Shown here: positions 1 through 5,428 of the stretch, one piece after another | Numbering within the stretch: the stretch's first letter is position 1 | Layout of the letters: every line of letters begins with the position of its first letter | Assembly (NCBI GenBank): GCA_947311795.1 | Contig: CAMZLX010000179.1 | Coordinates: 1 to 5,428, forward strand | Direction of reading: 5' to 3' | DNA from: an uncultured Zetaproteobacteria bacterium | GTDB lineage: Bacteria; Pseudomonadota; Zetaproteobacteria; Mariprofundales; Mariprofundaceae | DNA length: 5,428 nt | Notes under the pieces: generated by a model | The model's input: only the letters and a program-made list of their open reading frames with translations | Databases searched by the model: none | Told to the model about the DNA's origin: nothing | Translations under genes and position numbers: made by a program

Positions 1-945
1 CGGAGTTCGATAGCCAAGGCACTTTCGTGGTCGATGATTTAATCTTTTGACAGCTTTGGCAAGCGTGCTCTCTGTGAGCTTGGAAAAATCAGTTCCTTTA
101 GGACAATATTGTCGCAATAAACCATTGGTATTTTCATTGCACCCTCTTTGCCATGCAGAATACGGGTCTGCGAAGTAAACTTTTAGTCCCGTTTTGCGTT
201 CGATTTGTTTGAATTGGGCAAATTCTTTGCCGTTATCTAAGGTTAATGTGTGCCTGTACGTCTTGGGTATTCGTTTAAATGCCTTGGCTGTTTGCTCTGC
301 CATGGTCTGCGCTTTTTTATCTGTAAGTTTGGCAGCAATAAGGTAACGGCTCTTTCTTTCGACGTGGGTTGCAATGCCTCCCGTTCCTTTTTTACCCTCG
401 ACTGTATCACCTTCCCAATCACCAAATCGACTACGTTCATCAACAATCGCTGGTCTTTCATCAATGCTAACACGGTGAGGAATCAAACCTCTTCCAGCAC
501 CATATCTCCTTTGTTTCTTACGTTTCTTGTGCGACCGCCTTAAATGCGAATAAAGTTCTCCGCCATTCTAGGCATCCTTAAAAACCCACTGATAAATGGT
601 TTCAACGCTACAACGCATTTGTTCATTTGATGGGTAGTCGAGGATAAGCCGCTTTGAAATCTCGTCAGGCGACCACTCTTGTTGAATACGATGTGTGACA
701 TAGTTGTACAACCGTTTGTTAGACCGTTTGCGGTGATGACGTGCTTTGCTAGCGCGTTCATCTGCTTTAGGCTGAGCATAGCCTCCATAATACACTGCAT
801 GTGGAGAACCATTGCGCTTAATTTCTCTACTGATACTGGTGTGATGACGGCCCAAACGCCGACCAATTTCCCGAAGGCTTAAACCCCAAAGCTTCAAATG
901 ATAGATGACATAACGCTCGTTCTCGCTAAAATGTTGGTAGGACAT
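1..945 (-). pseudogene. IS30-family transposase, interrupted by one in-frame amber codon; 3' end outside window
   Basis: This DDE transposase would cut and join the ends of its own IS. Reading from the ATG at 943-945, the frame is open for 125 codons, meets TAG at 568-570, then stays open in the same frame for another 189 codons to the window edge (315 codons counting the stop). Residues about 22-43 form a helix-turn-helix (LSLREIGRRLGRHHTSISRE). After the stop come D180 (GDWEGDTVEGKKG), D237 (TLDNGKEF) and E271 (GCNENTNG). D237 and E271 are separated by 33 residues, the DD(33)E spacing of the IS30 family. The sequence ends at HRPRKCLGYRTP, close to the usual C-terminus, so only some 10-25 residues should be missing. 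The start is backed by AGGAG (minus strand, 955-959) 9 nt upstream. The stop falls in WVFKDA-stop-NGGELY, where relatives commonly carry Gln, so CAG-to-TAG is likely. The first half alone has DNA binding but no catalytic triad. Readthrough or a suppressor tRNA is the alternative to a dead gene. Confidence 0.9.
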
Positions 946-1020
946 GGAAGGATTCTCCTGATGGCAAAGTTGTCTAGTAACCTCACACTATCAGATTTCC
1001 TTCTATGTCTTTATTTTTTA

Positions 1021-1051
1021 GCTAGTGGTGCACTTGCGACTTGAATCCACC
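1021..1051 (-). repeat. Putative terminal inverted repeat (transposase-upstream end of the IS30 element)
   Basis: Read on the minus strand from 1051, this block begins GGTGGATTCAAGTCGCAAGT and continues into CACCACTAGC before an A-rich stretch leading to the transposase. Its location about 75-105 bp upstream of the transposase start, its contrast with the AT-rich flank, and a general resemblance to ends of IS30-type elements suggest it is the terminal repeat. The partner repeat lies beyond the window start, so this is inference. Confidence 0.45.
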
Positions 1052-1127
1052 ATATTTTAAGATTTAGCTCAATATTCTCTTTTTTAACCAAGCCTGCTTA
1101 CGGTGAAAAAAACAATGTTTTTTCTTA

Positions 1128-1136
1128 TGTTATTCT
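1128..1136 (+). promoter_or_regulatory. Possible extended -10 promoter of the former pyruvate kinase gene
   Basis: TG at 1128-1129, one base, then TATTCT at 1131-1136 fits an extended -10 element. It lies about 35 bp before the ATG at 1171, and the AAGGAAG ribosome binding site (1159-1165) falls between them. No convincing -35 hexamer is present at 16-18 bp spacing, so the call is weak. The surrounding 1052-1170 stretch is AT-rich and holds no gene I can support. It is the surviving leader of the pyk remnant, caught between the IS end and the broken gene. Confidence 0.3.
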
Positions 1137-1170
1137 GTAATGTTTGATGATTGAATTGAAGGAAGTGCCG

Positions 1171-1640
1171 ATGAATACTATTTTAAATTTTAAGTATTTA
1201 AAACATAAACGAACTTAAATTATTGCGATGATTGGTCCTGTATCTGCATCATTGGGTGTTGTTCGCAAGCTTGTGGATGAAGGTGTGAATGTGTTTCGCC
1301 TGAATATGTCACACGGAGAGCAAGAAATTCATCAACATAGCTATATCAAATGTTCAGAGTTGCCTTAGCAGTGTCTCCCAATGTTGATGCATGCCGAAGA
1401 ATGAATATGTTGTGGGGTGTTATTCCAGTGCGTGTCAAAATATGCCTTAGTGATGATCAGGTTGGTTTGGCGCGGCAACTGGTTAAAGACTATGACTTGG
1501 CTAAAGATGGCGCCTCGATTTTATTGGTGCAAGGGTTTCATAAGGATAATACATTAAACCATCCATCTGTGATGGCATTAAAAATTAAACCATCCATCTG
1601 TGATGGCATTAAAAGTTTAAAGTGGTGTGCCTCAGTATAG
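1171..1640 (+). pseudogene. pyk: Pyruvate kinase remnant: large internal deletion, nonsense codon and 3' tandem duplication
   Basis: Pyruvate kinase makes pyruvate and ATP from phosphoenolpyruvate and ADP. From the ATG at 1171 (AAGGAAG at 1159-1165) the frame shows KHKRT, then TAA at 1216-1218 where the family has Lys (RRTKI), then IIAMIGPVSASLGVVRKLVD and FRLNMSHGEQEIHQH. That is the family N-terminus, including the Arg, Asn and Ser of FRLNxSHG that serve phosphoenolpyruvate and potassium binding. Similarity stops near residue 56 (about 1338) and the frame ends at TAG 1366-1368. From about 1353, in another frame, comes the C-terminal domain: VALAVSPNVDACRRMNMLWG, then QVGLARQLVKDYDLAKDG and NHPSVMALK, ending at TAG 1638-1640. 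The product would be about 140 of some 470-480 residues. The barrel core with the catalytic Lys and the metal-binding Glu/Asp is absent, as is the B domain, so roughly 1 kb has been lost. The 3' duplication replaces the natural ending. No functional kinase can be made. A short peptide from 1350 (96 codons) is open but has no good ribosome binding site. Confidence 0.88.
1553..1614 (+). repeat. Perfect 31-bp tandem duplication, two copies, at the 3' end of the pyk remnant
   Basis: Bases 1553-1583 and 1584-1614 are identical over all 31 positions and directly adjacent. The unit is not a multiple of three. In the first copy the pyk frame reads LNHPSVMALK and then continues into the second copy in a shifted phase (IKPSICDGIK). 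If one copy is removed, the frame reads NHPSVMALKV followed at once by TAA (the GTTTAA at 1615-1620), a natural pyruvate kinase C-terminus. The repeat is therefore most likely a recent duplication in the decaying gene. Confidence 0.95.
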
Positions 1641-1679
1641 GTATATCCTAGTGGCTTACATAATAAAAGGGATATGAAC

Positions 1680-1880
1680 ATGAATAAACGTTTGGAAGAT
1701 TTGGAAGTTAAACTGTCGTATCAAGAACATTTGATTCAAGAGTTGAATGAAGTGGTGATAGCACAACAAAATCAAGTGGATAAACTGGAAAAGTCTATTC
1801 ATCAAATCCGAGAGCATTTGAGCGGGGGGCAAGGGCAACAAAGCTCGCCAGAAAATGAAAGCCCACCGCCACATTATTAG
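1680..1880 (+). CDS. slyX: SlyX family protein
   Basis: This is a small acidic coiled-coil protein of the SlyX family, widespread in proteobacteria and of unknown biochemical role; the name comes from its place next to slyD in Escherichia coli. The product of 66 residues has the family pattern: a heptad-like helix from residue 3 to about 45 (RLEDLEVKLSYQEHLIQELN, then VVIAQQNQVDKLEKSIHQIR), a short polar linker, and the characteristic ending PPPHY. Length matches the usual 65-75. Two in-frame ATGs exist, at 1674 and 1680. AAGGGA at 1667-1672 lies only 1 nt from the first but 7 nt from the second, so 1680 is preferred; starting at 1674 adds Met-Asn. The gene sits 39 nt after the last stop of the pyk remnant and 60 nt before guaB. 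No slyD is in view. With pyk broken, slyX may depend on the former pyk promoter or an unseen one of its own. Confidence 0.88.
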   Translation: MNKRLEDLEVKLSYQEHLIQELNEVVIAQQNQVDKLEKSIHQIREHLSGGQGQQSSPENESPPPHY

Positions 1881-1882
1881 GC

Positions 1883-1910
1883 TTGTTAAATGCAGGTGAC
1901 TTCATAGTAT
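1883..1910 (+). promoter_or_regulatory. Putative sigma70-type promoter for the guaBA operon
   Basis: TTGTTA (1883-1888) and TAGTAT (1905-1910) are separated by 16 bp, each matching four of six consensus positions. Transcription would start near 1917, giving a leader of about 25 nt with the AGGAGG site inside it. The heptamer GACTTCA occurs twice, at 1898-1904 and 1917-1923, straddling the -10 box. No PurR-like palindrome was recognised. Assignment is by eye only. Confidence 0.35.
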
Positions 1911-1940
1911 GCGGTCGACTTCAAGTTTAGGAGGAAGTCC

Positions 1941-3434
1941 GTGTCTTCATTAACCCCACTTTCAGGCATTGCTATCGAAGAGGCATACACATTTGATGAT
2001 GTGTTGCTTGTGCCGCAAGCAAGCAGTGTGTTGCCTGCGACTGTTCAGACCAAATCTCGATTCACCAATAAAATTTCATTAAACATACCTGTTATTTCCG
2101 CAGCGATGGATACGGTGACTGAATCAGGCACTGCTATTGCCCTTGCCCAAGAAGGAGGCATTGGTGTCATTCATAAGAATCTCACGCCAGAGCAGCAAGC
2201 TGATGAAGTGCGTAAGGTGAAGCGTTATGAGGCGGGCGTGGTGCAAGAGCCGCTAACAGCAAGAGAAGATATGACCTTGGAAGAAGTGCGCAATCTTGCA
2301 CGCACCCATGGTTTTTCTGGTTTTCCAGTCTTGGATAACAATGGAAAGCTGAGTGGGATTATTACCAACCGTGATATTCGTTTTGAAAATGATACGCGCA
2401 AACATGTATCCGACATGATGACGCCACGCGAGAAGCTTATCACCATCACATCAGGTACGAGCATTAAAAAGTGCAAAGAACTGTTTCGTGAACATCGCAT
2501 TGAAAAGCTACCTATGATAAATAAAGCAGGCGAATTATGCGGCATGATGACGGTTCGTGATATTGAAAAAGCATCCGAGCATCCCAATGCTGTGCGTGAT
2601 GACTTGGGTAGGCTTTTGACTGCTGCTGCTATGGGTGTTGGCGAAAAAGAAGTGGCGCGTTTTGAAGCATTGCATGAAGCGGGTGTGGATGCGGTGATTG
2701 TGGATACAGCACACGGGCATTCGCAAGGTGTGATTCAACAAATTGCAGATTTGAAAAAACAATATGGCGATGATGTGCAAATCATTGGCGGCAACATCGC
2801 CACAGCAGAAGCCACCAAAGCATTGATTGATGCGGGAGCTGATGCAGTGAAAGTGGGTATTGGTCCGGGTTCAATTTGTACCACACGCATGGTAGCGGGT
2901 GTGGGTGTGCCTCAACTCTCTGCGATTATGGCATGTGCCAATATGGCAGCGGATGCAGGTGTGCCTGTGATTGGTGATGGTGGCATTAAGTTTTCGGGTG
3001 ATTTTGCCAAAGCCATCGCAGCAGGGGCATCAACTTGTATGTTTGGTTCCATGTTTGCAGGCACAGATGAAGCACCGGGTGAAAAGATTTTGTTCCAAGG
3101 GCGAACTTATAAATCTTACCGTGGTATGGGTTCGATTGGCGCGATGGAATTGGGCAGTAAAGACCGCTATTTCCAAGGTGATGTGGATGAAGCCATGAAA
3201 CTTGTGCCTGAAGGTATTGAAGGGCGTGTGGCATACAAAGGTCCGATTGGTGATACATTGCATCAATTGGTGGGTGGATTGCGCGCATCTATGGGTTATG
3301 TGGGTGCAGCAACCATTGAAGATATGCACAAAAAAGCCAAGTTTGTGCGCATTACAGGTGCGGGTTTGCGTGAATCGCATGTGCATGATGTAACCATCAC
3401 CAAAGAAGCACCCAACTATAGAATGGAGTCTTGA
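1941..3434 (+). CDS. guaB: Inosine-5'-monophosphate dehydrogenase
   Basis: GuaB oxidises IMP to XMP with NAD+, the first committed step of guanine nucleotide synthesis, in the cytosol, normally as a tetramer or octamer. The 497-residue product opens with the family signature YTFDDVLLVP (16-25) and SAAMDTVTE (53-61) of the TIM barrel. A Bateman module of two CBS domains is inserted at about 100-215 (GFPVLDNNGKLSGIITNRDI and KLPMINKAGELCGMMTVRDI). The barrel resumes with VDTAHGHS (254-261) and the catalytic loop GIGPGSICTTR (306-316), where C313 is the nucleophile. IMP-phosphate contacts include GDGGIK (345-350), and the mobile flap carries R409-Y410 in SKDRYFQG. The barrel ends with EGRVAYKGP. 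All key residues are present and the length is normal (E. coli 488), with a slightly longer N-terminus. The start is GTG at 1941, 5 nt after AGGAGGA (1929-1935); no ATG lies nearby and in frame. guaA follows after 4 nt. The CBS pair is the known site of purine nucleotide control in this family. Confidence 0.98.
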   Translation: MSSLTPLSGIAIEEAYTFDDVLLVPQASSVLPATVQTKSRFTNKISLNIPVISAAMDTVTESGTAIALAQEGGIGVIHKNLTPEQQADEVRKVKRYEAGVVQEPLTAREDMTLEEVRNLARTHGFSGFPVLDNNGKLSGIITNRDIRFENDTRKHVSDMMTPREKLITITSGTSIKKCKELFREHRIEKLPMINKAGELCGMMTVRDIEKASEHPNAVRDDLGRLLTAAAMGVGEKEVARFEALHEAGVDAVIVDTAHGHSQGVIQQIADLKKQYGDDVQIIGGNIATAEATKALIDAGADAVKVGIGPGSICTTRMVAGVGVPQLSAIMACANMAADAGVPVIGDGGIKFSGDFAKAIAAGASTCMFGSMFAGTDEAPGEKILFQGRTYKSYRGMGSIGAMELGSKDRYFQGDVDEAMKLVPEGIEGRVAYKGPIGDTLHQLVGGLRASMGYVGAATIEDMHKKAKFVRITGAGLRESHVHDVTITKEAPNYRMES

Positions 3435-3438
3435 TTCT

Positions 3439-4998
3439 GTGAGTGAACATAAAGAAAAAATTCTGATTTTAGACTTTGGCTCTCAATATACACAATTGAT
3501 TGCACGCCGCGTGCGTGAGGCAGAAGTGTTTAGTGAAATTCATCCGTGGGATATGGATGAGGCTGCCATCAAAGCTTTCAAGCCGTCAGGTATTATTCTT
3601 TCGGGTGGACCCAACTCAGTGAATGATGAAGACACGTTTGAAGCGCCAGCCTGTGTGTTTGAAATGGGTGTGCCTGTGCTTGGTATTTGTTTTGGCATGC
3701 AAACTATGGCGGCGCAATTGGGTGGTAAGGTTGAAGCAGGTGCAACGCGTGAATTTGGTTATGCAGAGCTTATCACCTCAGGCGATTCAAGTTTACTCAA
3801 AGGCATTGAAGATAAAGCAGGTGGTAAACTTGATGTTTGGATGAGCCATGGTGATAAAGTCACAGCACTTCCTGATGGTTTCAAAGTCATTTGTTCCAAT
3901 GATGCCACGCCGATTGCAGGTATGGCAGATGAAAAGCGTCACTTTTATGCTTTGCAATTTCACCCTGAAGTGACCCATACCCACCAAGGCACAGCAATTT
4001 TATCACGCTTTGTGCATGAGATTTGTGGCTGTACGCGGGATTGGAATATGCCGCATTATATCGATGAAGCTGTCGCAAAAATCAAAGCGCAAGTGGGTGA
4101 TGAAGAAGTCATTCTTGGTCTTTCAGGTGGTGTGGATTCGTCGGTGGCTGCTGCATTGTTACAACGCGCAATTGGCGACCAATTGACTTGTATCTTCGTA
4201 GACAACGGCTTGCTACGCTTGAATGAAGGCGAACAAGTGATGGAGATGTTTGCAGGTAATTTAGGTGTCAAAGTTGACCGCGTGGATGCTGAAGATGTGT
4301 TCCTTAATGCTTTGGCGGGTGTGTCTGACCCTGAAGAAAAGCGTAAAATTATTGGTCGCGAATTTGTGCATGTGTTTCAAGATGAAGCAGAGCGTTTACC
4401 CAATGCCAAATGGTTGGCGCAAGGCACGATTTATCCTGATGTGATTGAATCAGCAGGCTCTAAAACCAAAAAAGCGCACACCATCAAAAGTCACCATAAT
4501 GTAGGAGGCTTACCTGATACTTTGCATTTGAAATTACTTGAGCCGCTTCGTGAATTGTTTAAAGATGAAGTGCGTGAATTGGGTGTGGCTTTAGGTTTGC
4601 CGCGTGAGATGGTTTATCGTCATCCATTCCCAGGTCCTGGTTTGGGTGTTCGCATTTTGGGTGAAGTGAAAAAAGAATATGCGGATTTATTGCGTGGCGC
4701 GGATGCAATTTTTATTGAAGAATTGCGTGCATCGGGCTGGTATGACAAAACATCGCAAGCCTTTGTGGTATTTTTACCTGTGAAATCGGTAGGTGTGATG
4801 GGTGATGGGCGTACTTATGAGTGGGTTGTATCACTGCGCGCAGTGGTGACACAAGATTTTATGACGGCACACTGGGCAGAGTTGCCATATGATTTGTTGG
4901 GCAAAGTATCCAACCGCATTATCAATGAAGTTCGCGGTATCAATCGCGTGGTTTATGATGTGTCGGGTAAACCACCTGCAACGATTGAGTGGGAATAA
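3439..4998 (+). CDS. guaA: GMP synthase, glutamine-hydrolysing
   Basis: GuaA converts XMP to GMP using ATP and ammonia taken from glutamine, finishing the branch begun by GuaB. The 519-residue product shows the complete two-domain architecture. The class I glutamine amidotransferase (about 7-195) has ILDFGSQYTQLIARR, an oxyanion-region SGGPNS (55-60), the nucleophile C84 in GICFGMQ, and H175/E177 in FHPEVTH. The ATP pyrophosphatase domain (about 205-395) carries the PP-loop LSGGVDSS (228-235) and IFVDNGLLR. The C-terminal dimerisation domain (about 396-519) includes HPFPGPGLGVR and ends in the conserved KPPATIEWE. Length is typical (E. coli 525). The start is GTG at 3439, only 4 nt after the guaB stop; its likely ribosome binding site GGAG (3425-3428) lies within the last guaB codons, 10 nt upstream, which suggests coupled translation. 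No terminator-like hairpin separates the two genes. Confidence 0.98.
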   Translation: MSEHKEKILILDFGSQYTQLIARRVREAEVFSEIHPWDMDEAAIKAFKPSGIILSGGPNSVNDEDTFEAPACVFEMGVPVLGICFGMQTMAAQLGGKVEAGATREFGYAELITSGDSSLLKGIEDKAGGKLDVWMSHGDKVTALPDGFKVICSNDATPIAGMADEKRHFYALQFHPEVTHTHQGTAILSRFVHEICGCTRDWNMPHYIDEAVAKIKAQVGDEEVILGLSGGVDSSVAAALLQRAIGDQLTCIFVDNGLLRLNEGEQVMEMFAGNLGVKVDRVDAEDVFLNALAGVSDPEEKRKIIGREFVHVFQDEAERLPNAKWLAQGTIYPDVIESAGSKTKKAHTIKSHHNVGGLPDTLHLKLLEPLRELFKDEVRELGVALGLPREMVYRHPFPGPGLGVRILGEVKKEYADLLRGADAIFIEELRASGWYDKTSQAFVVFLPVKSVGVMGDGRTYEWVVSLRAVVTQDFMTAHWAELPYDLLGKVSNRIINEVRGINRVVYDVSGKPPATIEWE

Positions 4999-5020
4999 GT
5001 TTTAAAAAGGAGAGAAAAGA

Positions 5021-5428
5021 ATGAAGATAAAGTTGATGGTATTAAGTTTAGCTGTGGTAGGTCTAACCGCATGTAATCAAGGCAGTGAGAAAGCCATGGA
5101 TAAAGAGTTATCTTTGGATACAGATACGCAAAGATTAAGTTATGCTATGGGTTTGGATGTTGGTAAATCATTAAAAAATCTTGATGCAAATGTGGATGCT
5201 GAAGCATTCTCAGCAGCGATTGAAGATGTGTTGAGTGGGGCTACACCCAAGCTGGAAGAGGAAGTGGCAGCCAATATCAAGCAAACATTCTTCCGCAAAA
5301 AACAAGAAGCACAAATGAAAGAGCGCCAAGCTTCTGCTGAAGAGAATAAAGCCAAAGGTGAAGCTTTTTTGGCTGAAAATGCAAAAAAAGATGGTATTAA
5401 AGTCACTGATAGTGGTTTGCAGTATGAA
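5021..5428 (+). CDS. FKBP-type peptidyl-prolyl isomerase, Mip/FkpA-like lipoprotein (5' part, cut by window end)
   Basis: Peptidyl-prolyl isomerases of this group help fold periplasmic or outer-membrane proteins. The 136 residues in view begin with a short basic start (MKIK), a hydrophobic stretch and a lipobox L15-T16-A17-C18. Cys18 would be lipidated; Asn19 follows, so outer-membrane routing is plausible. Residues about 37-65 (QRLSYAMGLDVGKSLK, then LDANVDAEAF) match the FKBP N-terminal dimerisation domain. A long charged helix follows (about 85-123, including KKQEAQMKERQ and NKAKGEAFLAENAKKDG). The linker VTDSGLQYE (128-136) normally leads into the FKBP catalytic domain, which is outside the window. 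ATG at 5021 is preceded by AAGGAGA (5007-5013) with a 7-nt gap. The gene starts 22 nt after guaA with no terminator between, so co-transcription with guaBA is likely. Whether it is closer to FkpA, Mip or FklB cannot be settled from this part. Confidence 0.92.
   Translation, partial: MKIKLMVLSLAVVGLTACNQGSEKAMDKELSLDTDTQRLSYAMGLDVGKSLKNLDANVDAEAFSAAIEDVLSGATPKLEEEVAANIKQTFFRKKQEAQMKERQASAEENKAKGEAFLAENAKKDGIKVTDSGLQYE

Larger units (their letters stand above)
1..1051 (-). mobile_element. IS30-family insertion sequence, partial (cut by window start)
   Basis: The element is defined by its IS30-type transposase on the minus strand, which runs off the left edge. Its promoter-side end lies upstream of the transposase start, at roughly 1021-1051, where a GC-richer block differs from the AT-rich DNA beyond it. 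The stretch 946-1020 is a short leader between that presumed end and the transposase start, and it carries the transposase ribosome binding site. The far end is outside the window, so neither the inverted-repeat match nor the target-site duplication can be checked. The family assignment is strong; the exact outer boundary near 1051 is inferred from composition and position only. Confidence 0.8.

Noticed and set aside
243..473. Minus-strand open frame of 76 codons and an overlapping plus-strand frame of 97 codons.
   Set aside because: Both are out-of-frame shadows of the second half of the IS30 transposase, whose own frame shows the DDE motifs.
1105..1124. Hairpin GAAAAAA/TTTTTTC with a 6-base loop, resembling a terminator.
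   Set aside because: The stem is almost entirely A-T pairs and is not followed by a T run. It is more simply low-complexity AT-rich DNA before the pyk remnant.
1350..1640. A 96-codon open frame that could be taken as a small novel protein.
   Set aside because: Its content is the C-terminal domain of pyruvate kinase with a duplicated tail. It has no convincing ribosome binding site and belongs to the pseudogene.
1638..1650. Short imperfect palindrome TAGG-TATAT-CCTA after the pyk remnant, considered as a terminator.
   Set aside because: The stem is only four pairs and no T tract follows.
2971..3393. Several overlapping open frames within guaB on both strands.
   Set aside because: They overlap the catalytic half of a highly conserved guaB and resemble no known proteins; they are frame shadows.
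5140..5406. Minus-strand open frame of 88 codons at the right end.
   Set aside because: It is antisense to the FKBP lipoprotein gene, which has a lipobox, a ribosome binding site and clear family motifs.

Overview
The window reads as a piece of a proteobacterial chromosome. The support is a SlyX homologue, a Mip/FkpA-type lipoprotein PPIase, a guaB-guaA pair and Shine-Dalgarno sites of the AGGAG type. The coding DNA is of moderate GC. The genus cannot be named from the sequence alone; a gammaproteobacterium or close relative is the best guess.

Left third (1 to about 1051, minus strand): most of an IS30-family insertion sequence, cut by the window start. Its transposase keeps the N-terminal helix-turn-helix and a complete DD(33)E triad. 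One in-frame amber codon (568-570) splits it in two, most simply explained by a CAG-to-TAG change in an otherwise well-preserved frame.

Middle (1171-1640, plus strand): the wreck of a pyruvate kinase gene. About 56 N-terminal codons, themselves hit by a TAA, are joined out of frame to about 77 C-terminal codons, so the catalytic core is gone (roughly 1 kb deleted). A perfect 31-bp tandem duplication at the very end shifts the frame off what looks like the ancestral stop. A small slyX gene follows (1680-1880).

Right part (1941-5428, plus strand): an apparently intact guaB-guaA operon, then the 5' part of a lipoprotein FKBP-type peptidyl-prolyl isomerase 22 nt downstream of guaA. GuaB (IMP to XMP) and GuaA (XMP to GMP) form the two-step GMP branch of purine synthesis. 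They are separated by only 4 nt and both start with GTG. The PPIase gene is probably co-transcribed with them but has no evident metabolic link.

The window mixes well-conserved housekeeping genes with visible decay (interrupted transposase, gutted pyk) next to a mobile element. I found no clear new biological system. The most interesting material is the amber-interrupted transposase and the multiply damaged pyk remnant with its exact tandem duplication.
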